DNA of 32,293 bases, from positions 1 to 32,293 of the forward strand of contig JBBDQP010000060.1 of NCBI GenBank assembly GCA_040905965.1, read 5' to 3'. Below are positions 25,885 through 32,221 of the stretch, one piece after another. Position 1 is the first letter of the stretch. Every line of letters starts with the position of its first letter. A program made the position numbers and the translations under genes. This DNA is from DATHWB01 sp040905965. Its GTDB lineage: Bacteria > Actinomycetota > Acidimicrobiia > Spongiisociales > ZC4RG35. The notes beneath the pieces are model-generated. The model was given only the letters and a program-made list of their open reading frames with translations, ran no database searches and was not told the DNA's origin.

Positions 25885-26250
25885 GTGGGTCAGCGAATCC
25901 TGGTCATCGAAGACTCGGCCGTCATTCGCCGCTTGATCGAGGTCTGTCTGCGCGCAGCCGACCTCGACATCCACATGAGCGAGGACGGTCCGAGTGGTCT
26001 CGAAGCCGTTCGAACCGAATCCCCTGACCTTCTCGTGCTCGACATCGGTCTTCCCGGTATGGACGGCTGGCAGGTGCTGGACCACATCCGGAATGATCCT
26101 GCCACCCGCTCGCTGCCGGTGGTCGTGCTCACCGCACACGCCGAAGAAGAGTCCCGCCGTCGGGCGGACGAGGGGGGCGCCGACGCCTTCGTTACCAAGC
26201 CGTTCCAGCCGAACGACTTCCGCCAGACTGTCCTCGACCTGCTGGCCTGA
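25885..26250 (+). CDS. Single-domain (CheY-like) response regulator
   Basis: The 121-residue receiver domain has no output domain. The acidic pair is Glu9-Asp10, the phospho-acceptor Asp53 lies in VLDIGLPG, and the switch Thr83 and Lys105 (TKPF) are present, so it should be phosphorylatable. The first acidic position is Glu where Asp is commoner. The start is GTG 25885 with GAAGGGA upstream. No histidine kinase lies in the window, so the partner is unknown. Confidence 0.92.
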   Translation: MGQRILVIEDSAVIRRLIEVCLRAADLDIHMSEDGPSGLEAVRTESPDLLVLDIGLPGMDGWQVLDHIRNDPATRSLPVVVLTAHAEEESRRRADEGGADAFVTKPFQPNDFRQTVLDLLA

Positions 26251-26737
26251 CCAGCTTTCGCTCGGTCTCCACCGGATTCGGCGGAAACGGCTGCCGTTCT
26301 CCTGTCGACTCGAACCCGAGCGACTCGTACAGCGCGACCGCTGGGGCGTTGCTCTCGGCGACCCACAGGGCACATTGGTCTGCTCCCGCCGCACCCGCCC
26401 ACTCGACCAGCGTCTCGACCATCCGCCTGGCGAGTCCCTGGCCCCTCAGCACGGGCTCCACCCACACGCCGTAGATCATGCGCGTGTCTTGGGTCTCCGC
26501 AGGCTGGTAGGCGCCGGCCATGCCGACCACGCCGTCAGGGGCGTGGGCGAGATAGATGGCGGATTCCCCTCCCGCTGCGGCGGCGCCGGCTCGTTCCGCC
26601 CAATGCTCGGGCGGTTGCTGGATCGACTCGATGTACGTACCAGCGAAAGCGTATGGGGCGTCGAGGAGCGCGAGCAGCCGCACTTGCATCAGGAGCGGCC
26701 CCTCCTCGGCGGCGATGCGTCGAATCTCGACTCTCAT
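26192..26737 (-). CDS. GNAT-family N-acetyltransferase
   Basis: The 181-residue protein carries the acetyl-CoA-binding motif RGQGLARRM and the later block NAPAVALYESLGFESTGERQ, both typical of GNAT enzymes. The substrate cannot be read from sequence. The start ATG 26737 is five bases after the gap stop, so it is probably co-transcribed with the GAPDH pair. Its last 59 bases overlap the 3' end of the convergent response regulator. The C-terminal 20 residues (Gly/Ser/Arg-rich) look non-globular. Confidence 0.88.
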   Translation of the reverse strand: MRVEIRRIAAEEGPLLMQVRLLALLDAPYAFAGTYIESIQQPPEHWAERAGAAAAGGESAIYLAHAPDGVVGMAGAYQPAETQDTRMIYGVWVEPVLRGQGLARRMVETLVEWAGAAGADQCALWVAESNAPAVALYESLGFESTGERQPFPPNPVETERKLVRPAGRGQSGGSRSAGTAW

Positions 26738-26742
26738 GGCCG

Positions 26743-27759
26743 TCAGGCCGGAAGCAGTTCCCCGAGCCTGTCGATGAGATCGACCACACGGTTCGAATAA
26801 CCCCACTCGTTGTCGTACCAACTCAGGATCTTCACGAGGTTGCCGCCCAGCACCTGGGTCGACGCTGCGTCGAAGATCGACGAGTGCGGGTTGCCGATGA
26901 TGTCGGTGGAAACGAGCGGATCTTCCGAGTACTGGATGATCCCGGCCAACGGTCCGTCGGCCGCCGCCTTCACTGCCGCGTTCACCTCTTCGACGGTGAC
27001 GGGGCGGGAGAGTTCGACGACGAGATCGACGGTGGAGCCGTCTGGGACGGGCACCCGCATCGCCATTCCGTCCAGTTTGCCATCGAGTTTCGGGAGCACC
27101 TTGCCCACCGCCTTGGCCGCGCCGGTCGTCGTCGGGATGATGTTCTCGGTGGCCGCCCGGCTGCGTCGGAGGTCGGCGTGGGGGACGTCCGCCAGTCGTT
27201 GGTCGTTGGTGTACGCATGCACCGTCGTCATGATCCCGCGCTCGATTCCGAAGGCATCGTCGAGAACCTTGGCGATCGGGGCGAGGCAGTTCGTCGTGCA
27301 CGAGGCGTTGGAGACGATCACGTCGGTGGGGTCGAGGACGTCATCGTTGACGCCGAGCACCACCATCTCGTCGATCGCGTCCTTGGCCGGCACCGTGAGG
27401 ATCGCCCGCTTGGCGCCTGCGTCGATGTGCCATTGAAGTTGCTCGCGGCTCCGGAAGATTCCGGTGGCCTCGACGACCACATCGACTTCCAGTTCAGACC
27501 ACGGGAGATTCTTCGGATCGCGCTCCCTCAGCATCCTGATCGACTGACGTCCGACCTTCATCACACCATCGGTCACCTCGACGTCCCGTCCGAGTGGACC
27601 CATGACCGAGTCGTACTCCAGGAGATAGGCGAGCACGTCGTCGTCGGCCAGGTCGTTGATGGCGACGACGTCGATGTTGGAGTCTTCCCGTTCGAGGATC
27701 ACTCGCAGGACGTTGCGCCCGATCCGACCGAATCCGTTGATTGCGACTTGGACACTCAT
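26743..27759 (-). CDS. gap: Glyceraldehyde-3-phosphate dehydrogenase, active form
   Basis: The 338-residue glycolytic enzyme converts glyceraldehyde 3-phosphate to 1,3-bisphosphoglycerate with NAD(P). NGFGRIGRN is at residues 8-16. The catalytic Cys154 lies in SNASCTTNC, the base His181 in TVHAYTND, and phosphate-binding Arg235 in RVPVPDGS. YDNEWGYSNRV closes the site. All key residues are intact. The start ATG 27759 overlaps the stop of the upstream GAPDH-like gene (ATGA), so the two are translationally coupled. Confidence 0.96.
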   Translation of the reverse strand: MSVQVAINGFGRIGRNVLRVILEREDSNIDVVAINDLADDDVLAYLLEYDSVMGPLGRDVEVTDGVMKVGRQSIRMLRERDPKNLPWSELEVDVVVEATGIFRSREQLQWHIDAGAKRAILTVPAKDAIDEMVVLGVNDDVLDPTDVIVSNASCTTNCLAPIAKVLDDAFGIERGIMTTVHAYTNDQRLADVPHADLRRSRAATENIIPTTTGAAKAVGKVLPKLDGKLDGMAMRVPVPDGSTVDLVVELSRPVTVEEVNAAVKAAADGPLAGIIQYSEDPLVSTDIIGNPHSSIFDAASTQVLGGNLVKILSWYDNEWGYSNRVVDLIDRLGELLPA

Positions 27760-28784
27760 GCCGGCACCCCCACGATGTGATCTGCCATCTTCTCGGCGGC
27801 TTCGACCACCCGGGCGGTGTATCCCCACCCGTTGTTGTACCAGGTGATGGTCTTGACGAGAGTCCCGCCCATCACCATCGCCGCCAGGCTGTCGTAGATC
27901 CCCGAATGAGGCGATTGGCGCACATCCGACGAGACGATCGGATCTGCCGAATACTCGATCACTCCGGCGTACTTGGATTCGACGGCGGTGCGAACTGCAG
28001 CGTTCAGCGTCGTCACCTCGGTGGCGTCGCGCACTTCAGCGACGAGGTCGACGGTGGAGCCGTCGGCCACCGGCACGTTGAGAGCGGCCCCTGAGAGCTT
28101 GCCGCGCATGTCCGGCATCACGCTCATGAGAATCTCCGGGGAATTGGTGCTCTGCGGGATGATGTTCTCGCCTGCGGCCCGGCTCTGTCGGAAACCGGCG
28201 GAAGGCACGTCTGCCAGACGTTGGGAGTTCGTCATGGCATGGACGGAGGTGAAGAACGCTCGTTTCAGTCCGAAGGCGTCGTCGAGGATGCGCAGGATCG
28301 GTGCGAGGGCGTTGGAGGTGTTCGACCCCATCGCCACGATGTCGGTGGTCGATGTCAATACCTCGTCGTTCAGACCCGTGAGGAGAATCGGAATCTCGTC
28401 GGTCAGGTCTTCGGGGGTCGAGGCGAGGATCACACGCTTGGCCCCGGCGTCGAGATGTTTCCGACACCAGGCGGCAGATCGGTACCCGCCGGTCGCCTGC
28501 ACGACGATGTCGACTCCCAGATCGCCCCAGTTGGCGTCGCCGGGCTCCTTGGCGTCCAGAAAGGGGATCACCCGTCCGTCCATGACGAGACCGGATGAGG
28601 TCTCTTCCAGCGGCTTGGTGAAACGCCCGTGGATCGAGTCGTACTTGAGCAGGTAGGTGAGGCCTTCAGGGTCGGCGATATCGGCGATTGCCGCCACCTC
28701 GAGGGTGGGATGATCGGCGATCATTCGGAACATGTTGCGGCCGATTCGGCCGAACCCCATCAGGCCGATTCGTGCGGTGGTCAT
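27756..28784 (-). CDS. GAPDH-like paralogue lacking the catalytic cysteine
   Basis: The 342-residue protein aligns with GAPDH throughout: MGFGRIGRN (9-17), TSVHAMTNSQRLADVP, ENIIP and VADGSTVDL are all present. The catalytic loop SNASCTTNC is replaced by MGSNTSNA, with Asn155 at the cysteine position. The phosphate-binding Arg is Asn236, and NEWGY is NGWGY. His182 is kept. It is therefore very unlikely to be a phosphorylating GAPDH; a regulatory or structural partner of the coupled active enzyme is inferred. The frame is intact and typical in composition, so this is not a pseudogene. The ATG 28784 follows GAGGAG at good spacing. Confidence 0.88.
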   Translation of the reverse strand: MTTARIGLMGFGRIGRNMFRMIADHPTLEVAAIADIADPEGLTYLLKYDSIHGRFTKPLEETSSGLVMDGRVIPFLDAKEPGDANWGDLGVDIVVQATGGYRSAAWCRKHLDAGAKRVILASTPEDLTDEIPILLTGLNDEVLTSTTDIVAMGSNTSNALAPILRILDDAFGLKRAFFTSVHAMTNSQRLADVPSAGFRQSRAAGENIIPQSTNSPEILMSVMPDMRGKLSGAALNVPVADGSTVDLVAEVRDATEVTTLNAAVRTAVESKYAGVIEYSADPIVSSDVRQSPHSGIYDSLAAMVMGGTLVKTITWYNNGWGYTARVVEAAEKMADHIVGVPA

Positions 28785-28819
28785 GTGTGAACCATCTCCT
28801 CGCGATGTCGGCAGCACCA

Positions 28820-28847
28820 AAGGTAGTCGAGGCTGGAAGCGGTTACA
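28820..28847 (-). promoter_or_regulatory. Possible promoter of the GAPDH pair
   Basis: On the minus strand TGTAAC (28847-28842) and TACCTT (28825-28820) are spaced by 16 bases, about 35 bases before the ATG at 28784. Both match the consensus only partly. Confidence 0.3.
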
Positions 28848-28934
28848 CGTCGGACGGCGTTGACGCCACAGCCTTCCCCGACCCGGCCGCTCGACGTAGG
28901 TTGGGGCAGCGGGTGGGGGAGGAGTTCATCGCTC

Positions 28935-29366
28935 ATGTTGGCCATCGTCGCCACCTGTCTCATCGCCCTTCCGGGACCGGTCACCCAGCCTTTCGCCCCC
29001 GACGGGCCATACGCCGGACACTGGGGGGTGGATGTCGCCGTCGACCACGGAGCAATCGTCGAGTCGCCGCTGGCCGGAGTCGTTTCCTTCGCAGGGTCGG
29101 TGGCCGGGGTCCGAACCGTCACCGTGAGGCACGGAACCTTCCGGGTCAGCCTGTCGTACCTGTCCTCGATCGACGCGGTGCCGGGTCAGGCGGTCCGTCG
29201 CGGTGATCCCGTCGGTCGTGCAGGTGCTCCCCACGGGATACCCGGCATCCACATCGGTGTGCGTCGCGGGGGCGTCTACATCGATCCGGTCGCCGTGTCC
29301 TGTCGTTCCGGGGGAACACTTCGGCTGTTGCCTCCTATGCTCGGCGCCCTCGTACCCAAGGATTGA
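28935..29366 (+). CDS. Secreted M23 (LytM) family protein with a degenerate active site
   Basis: The 143-residue protein has a short signal sequence (1-17) followed directly by a LytM domain (about 25-120). The first metal ligands are present in HWGVDVA (His29, Asp33). However, the HxH motif reads GIH (104-106), so the catalytic first histidine is missing. The usual YxHL is YLSS. By analogy with EnvC-type proteins it may bind or activate a wall hydrolase rather than cut peptidoglycan. The ATG 28935 has GGGGGAGGAG upstream. The stop is directly followed by the nadD ATG. Confidence 0.82.
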   Translation: MLAIVATCLIALPGPVTQPFAPDGPYAGHWGVDVAVDHGAIVESPLAGVVSFAGSVAGVRTVTVRHGTFRVSLSYLSSIDAVPGQAVRRGDPVGRAGAPHGIPGIHIGVRRGGVYIDPVAVSCRSGGTLRLLPPMLGALVPKD

Positions 29367-29948
29367 ATGCGGCGCGCTCTGCTCGGTGGGACGTTCGATC
29401 CCCCGCACATCGGTCATCTCGCGGTCGCCCAGGCGGCATGGGAGCAACTGTCGGTCGACATCGTGACCTTCCTCCCTGCGGGCGACCCCTGGCAGAAATC
29501 CGACGACCGGGTGATTACCCCGGCCGACATCCGATGCCGGATGATCTCGGCGGCCGTCGAAGGAGTCCTTCATTTCGAGGTCGATCGACGCGAGGCGGAA
29601 CGGGGCGGTCCGACGTTCACCTGGGACACGATCGAATCCTTCGCCGACGATCATGTGACTCTGGTGCTTGGAGCCGACGCCGCCGCCGGGCTCCGATCGT
29701 GGCATCGGGGCGACGAACTCGCCGAACGGGTGGAAGTCGCCGTGGTCGGCCGGCCTGGGACGGAGCGGGCAGAAGTGGAACGGGCGGTGCCCGGCGCTCA
29801 GTGGCTCGAAATGCCCGAACTGGATCTCTCCAGCACGCAACTCCGTGCCTGGTTGGGACGCGGGTTTTCCGGGCGGTTCCTCATCCCGGACGGAGCACTC
29901 GGGGTAATCGCCGAGAATGGTCTTTATTTCGAGGATGCTCAGTACTGA
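29367..29948 (+). CDS. nadD: Nicotinate-nucleotide adenylyltransferase
   Basis: The 193-residue enzyme adenylates nicotinate mononucleotide in NAD synthesis. GGTFDPPHIGH (7-17) is the HxGH nucleotidyltransferase signature, and LSSTQLR near residues 160-166 is the second family motif. The length is typical. Its ATG follows the LytM stop with no spacer (TGAATG), and rsfS lies downstream, as in many bacteria. Confidence 0.95.
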   Translation: MRRALLGGTFDPPHIGHLAVAQAAWEQLSVDIVTFLPAGDPWQKSDDRVITPADIRCRMISAAVEGVLHFEVDRREAERGGPTFTWDTIESFADDHVTLVLGADAAAGLRSWHRGDELAERVEVAVVGRPGTERAEVERAVPGAQWLEMPELDLSSTQLRAWLGRGFSGRFLIPDGALGVIAENGLYFEDAQY

Positions 29949-30010
29949 CAGGCTTGTACACTGCGACGGTCACTGGATCAGGAGGTAGTCCCGTCGAGGA
30001 AACACTGGAG

Positions 30011-30355
30011 ATGGCCCGGGTCGCCGCCGACGCCCTGGCCGACAAGAAGGGCATCGACATCACGATGCTCGAGGTCGGCGACTTGCTGTCCATCACCGAG
30101 TATTTCCTCATCGCAACGGGGACCTCGCGCCCACACGCCCAGGCCTTGATCGACGCCGTCGAAGAGCGACTGGGCGAGCATGACCGCAAGGCCCTCCGGC
30201 GCGAAGGCGTGGCCGAGGCCGAATGGGTGCTCCTCGACTTTGGCGACTTCGTCGTCCACGTGTTCCAGCAGACGCCGCGCGACTACTACGGACTTGAACG
30301 GTTGTGGGGCGATGCGCCTCGGGTTCCCCTCGAAGTCGGAGCTTCGCAGGGCTGA
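30011..30355 (+). CDS. rsfS: Ribosomal silencing factor RsfS
   Basis: The 114-residue protein binds L14 and blocks subunit joining under nutrient limitation. The family pattern ARVAADALADKKGIDITMLEV, then EYFLIATGTSRPHAQAL and the ending DFGDFVVHVF, is clear. The start is uncertain. A perfect AGGAGG (29980-29985) is placed for a start near 29993, but the codon there is GTC, so I give the ATG at 30011, preceded only by GGAG. A TACACT hexamer (29957-29962) may be its own -10. Confidence 0.93.
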   Translation: MARVAADALADKKGIDITMLEVGDLLSITEYFLIATGTSRPHAQALIDAVEERLGEHDRKALRREGVAEAEWVLLDFGDFVVHVFQQTPRDYYGLERLWGDAPRVPLEVGASQG

Positions 30356-30388
30356 AGCCCCAGGTTTCTCCGCTCCGACTGCGGTTGA

Positions 30389-30394
30389 TAGACT
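30389..30394 (+). promoter_or_regulatory. Putative -10 for tRNA-Ala
   Basis: TAGACT lies 15 bases before the mature tRNA 5' end. The -35 region (TTCTCC, 17 bases upstream) is weak. Confidence 0.45.
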
Positions 30395-30409
30395 CGCCGT
30401 TCCCCAACT

Positions 30410-30483
30410 GGGGCTGTAGCTCAGCCTGGCAGAGCACTTGCATGGCATGCAAGGGGTCAGGGGTTCAAATCCCCTCAGCTCCA
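30410..30483 (+). tRNA. tRNA-Ala, anticodon GGC
   Basis: A full cloverleaf folds. The acceptor stem is GGGGCTG with CAGCTCC (one G-T pair). The anticodon stem is CTTGC/GCAAG with loop ATGGCAT (anticodon GGC at 30444-30446), and the T arm contains GGTTCAAAT. The discriminator base is A, and CCA is not encoded. The 3' half from the anticodon loop onward is duplicated at 32130-32178, marking it as an integration site. Confidence 0.97.
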
Positions 30484-30490
30484 CATCACG
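30442..30490 (+). repeat. att-like direct repeat, tRNA copy
   Basis: Identical over 49 bases to 32130-32178, at an offset of 1,688. It comprises tRNA positions from the anticodon loop to the discriminator plus seven flanking bases. After the hairpin that follows, a further 22 bases (30514-30535) also match (32203-32224). Confidence 0.95.
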
Positions 30491-30524
30491 AAATCCCCCG
30501 CGTTGGCGGGGGGTTTCGTCGTTT
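30489..30524 (+). terminator. Terminator behind tRNA-Ala
   Basis: A 13-bp stem (30489-30501 with 30506-30518, one G-T pair), loop GTTG, is followed by TCGTTT. It lies six bases after the tRNA and has a covarying counterpart at 32177-32207. Confidence 0.8.
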
Positions 30525-30537
30525 CAGACGTCGAGTG

Positions 30538-30679
30538 AGGAGCGCGACGTGGGTGTGGCGAAGGTCGTGGGGCCGCATCGGCTCGCCGACCGATGCCCCG
30601 CACGGCCGGGTACCAGAGACGGCGACGGAAGGCGCGCAGGTCGGGCGGTCCGCCCTCCGGGGGTAGTGAAGACGAGGTC
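30538..30679 (-). pseudogene. Relic of a tyrosine recombinase (integrase)
   Basis: On the minus strand three frames together read like the central part of a phage-type integrase: DLVFTTP, then GGPPDLRAFRRRLWYPAVRGIG, then RPHDLRHTHVALL. HDLRHTH (30569-30549) is the box containing a catalytic arginine. Single-base frameshifts separate the three pieces (near 30660 and 30589). The sequence stops after VALL, without the later His/Trp and catalytic Tyr motifs, and a stop codon precedes it. It is a dead fragment beside the att repeat. Confidence 0.8.
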
Positions 30680-30755
30680 TCGCTACCTGGGTCGGTCGCG
30701 ATGTTTCGATCGGGCAGATAGCCTCGGTCGGTACCAGAAACGAGGAGTTGTTCCA

Positions 30756-31055
30756 GTGGCCGGTGACCTGCGCCGAGTGGTGAAGAGTCCTGACCGAAGT
30801 CGCTACGAGGTCGTTGGGTCGGCCAAGGACTGGAGGCTCGGCACGGGGTCGGTATTGCTCGATGTGGCGGCCTTCGTCTGGGCCGCCGTCCGTCAAGCAC
30901 GGGGCAAAGAGTGGGTCGTCCTCGTAAGGAAGGTCGACTCGGGAATGAATACCGTCATTAGACGTCTGGTGAAGACGGAGGGCGATGCGGCCTGGACCGT
31001 GGCAGAGTTGGCTGAAGCAATCGAGAGCGGCCGACTCGCACCAACTGCCGAATAG
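30756..31055 (+). CDS. Hypothetical protein of the tRNA-Ala element
   Basis: The frame gives 99 residues from GTG 30756, preceded by GAGGAG at 9 bases. The product is soluble with alternating charged and hydrophobic segments: KSPDRSRYEVVGSAKDW, a hydrophobic FVWAAV stretch, and a C-terminal helix-rich TVAELAEAIESGRL. No family was recognised. It is the only complete gene between the integrase relic and the toxin-antitoxin pair, and its role is unknown. The upstream 30680-30755 segment has no clear promoter. Confidence 0.6.
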   Translation: MAGDLRRVVKSPDRSRYEVVGSAKDWRLGTGSVLLDVAAFVWAAVRQARGKEWVVLVRKVDSGMNTVIRRLVKTEGDAAWTVAELAEAIESGRLAPTAE

Positions 31056-31138
31056 CGCAGATCGCCAGATTTCGAGCGCATCAGCACACGTCTGATACCG
31101 GCCCGTCGGCGCTCGCTTTCTCGCGCAGATGCAACACC

Positions 31139-31167
31139 TTGCCGGGACGACCAATAGACGATACGCT
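31139..31167 (+). promoter_or_regulatory. Promoter of the XRE antitoxin, leaderless
   Basis: TTGCCG (31139-31144) and TACGCT (31162-31167) are spaced by exactly 17 bases, and the ATG at 31174 lies at the expected transcription start. ATAG and CTAT half-sites flank the -10 and could be an autoregulatory operator. Confidence 0.6.
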
Positions 31168-31173
31168 ATAGGC

Positions 31174-31491
31174 ATGAAGGGTATGGAAGACCGGGTTGCC
31201 GGCTCGCTGTTGCAGCTGGCTCGAACACGGCTCGGGTTGTCTCAGACGGCGTTCGCCGACCTGCTGGAGATTGCCCAGCCGACGTTGTCCGCGTACGAGT
31301 CGGGTCGTCGTCAGCCGACGTTGCCGACCCTGTTGAGGCTGTTGGCCCGAGCAGGGCTGGAGCTGCGTCTGGAACTGGCCGACCTCGACAACCACGATGA
31401 GGTGCTCGCCGAGTGGGAACGGACGCTCGATGAGACGACCAGGGAGCGTTTGAGATCCCAGGGTTACCGGCTGGCAAGCGATGCCGCCTGA
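31174..31491 (+). CDS. XRE-family DNA-binding antitoxin
   Basis: The 105-residue protein has a helix-turn-helix domain (about 17-60, LGLSQTAFADLLEIAQPTLSAYESG) and an acidic C-terminal part that would contact the toxin. I chose ATG 31174 because the promoter places the transcript start there. The last 11 bases overlap the nucleotidyltransferase gene, as in two-gene toxin-antitoxin operons. An internal piece of this gene is repeated at 32222-32293. Confidence 0.85.
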   Translation: MKGMEDRVAGSLLQLARTRLGLSQTAFADLLEIAQPTLSAYESGRRQPTLPTLLRLLARAGLELRLELADLDNHDEVLAEWERTLDETTRERLRSQGYRLASDAA

Positions 31492-31980
31492 GCTCAGCGA
31501 CCAGCACGTGGCAGCCATCTGTCGTGTGCTCATCGACCACGGCGTGCAGTTCGTGATCATCGGTGGCGTGGCGGCCCGGCTTCACGACACGGGGCATGCC
31601 ACCGTCGACGTCGACATCTGCCCTTCGACCGATGACGTCAACCTGACCAGGCTCGCCGCAGCACTGTCGGACCTCGGAGCCCGGCTCCGGGTGTCGGGGG
31701 ATCCCGACGGTGTCCCGTTCGAGCCTCACGCTGAAATGCTGCGCCAGGTCGAGTTGATGACCTTGATAACGGAACACGGTCCGCTCGATCTGTGCTTCGT
31801 TCCGGACGGATTCCCAGGCGGCTATGTGAGCCTCAGCGAGCACGCGTCTGTCGTGGAGATCGCCTCCGTCGATGTGCCGGTGGCTTCCTGGAGGATGTCG
31901 TCGCATCCAAGCGGGCGGCGGGCCGACCGAAGGACATCGTTGCGCTCCCACCTCTCGAAGCTCGCCTTCGACGCTCGTGA
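31481..31980 (+). pseudogene. AbiEii-like nucleotidyltransferase toxin, frameshifted
   Basis: The N-terminal part has the nucleotidyltransferase signature IIGGVAARL followed by DVD (Asp43, Asp45), with a third acidic residue in PLDLCF (Asp103). After DVPVAS (about 31886) the frame changes. The next reading frame continues with LEDVVASKRAAGRPKDIVAL and stops at 31980, which is the expected family ending. One missing C in the TTCC run at about 31887 explains this. As written, the first frame runs on to 32053 with an unrelated Arg-rich tail. It is either a real loss-of-function mutation or a sequencing error. Confidence 0.8.
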
Positions 31981-32129
31981 GGGACGGGCGAGTCCACGCA
32001 GAGTCCGCGGAAAGTCCGCGAGAGGACCCTTGAGGACACGAAACGACCGGTGAAGACACGCGGCGAATCGTCAATGAACACCGGGCGATTCGAGGATATG
32101 CCCAGCTCGGCGAAGTGCCCCGATCATCA

Positions 32130-32178
32130 ATGGCATGCAAGGGGTCAGGGGTTCAAATCCCCTCAGCTCCACATCACG
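32130..32178 (+). repeat. att-like direct repeat, distal copy
   Basis: Exact copy of 30442-30490, the 3' half of tRNA-Ala plus flank. The 5' half of the tRNA is absent, so this is not a functional tRNA gene. Confidence 0.95.
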
Positions 32179-32212
32179 GAATCCCCTGCGTCTTGCAGGG
32201 GATTTCGTCGTT
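32177..32212 (+). terminator. Terminator behind the distal tRNA fragment
   Basis: A 13-bp stem (32177-32189 with 32195-32207), loop GTCTT, then TCGTTT. It corresponds to the hairpin at 30489, with a compensatory C-G to T-A change. Confidence 0.75.
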
Positions 32213-32221
32213 TCAGACGTC

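Larger units (their letters stand above)
30442..32178. mobile_element. Small decayed integrative element in tRNA-Ala
   Basis: An exact 49-bp direct repeat (30442-30490 and 32130-32178) starts at the first base of the anticodon loop and runs past the tRNA 3' end. This is the usual crossover site of tyrosine recombinases using tRNA genes. Between the copies lie an integrase relic, a 99-residue unknown protein and an XRE-nucleotidyltransferase pair. With no intact integrase the element cannot excise on its own. Confidence 0.85.

Noticed and set aside
27756..28784. Erythrose-4-phosphate dehydrogenase for the first GAPDH-like gene
   Set aside because: That enzyme also needs the catalytic cysteine, which is Asn here.
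30400..30413. TCCCCAACTGGGG before tRNA-Ala as a third copy of repeat module B
   Set aside because: Only the small hairpin core matches; the long GCGAG tract and flanks are absent, so chance similarity is likelier.
31792..31980. Separate 62-codon gene inside the toxin
   Set aside because: Its second half is the out-of-frame ending of the nucleotidyltransferase; the first half is shadow sequence, so it reflects a frameshift, not a gene.
32130..32171. Second tRNA-Ala gene
   Set aside because: Only the half from the anticodon loop to the 3' end is present; acceptor 5' strand and D arm are missing.
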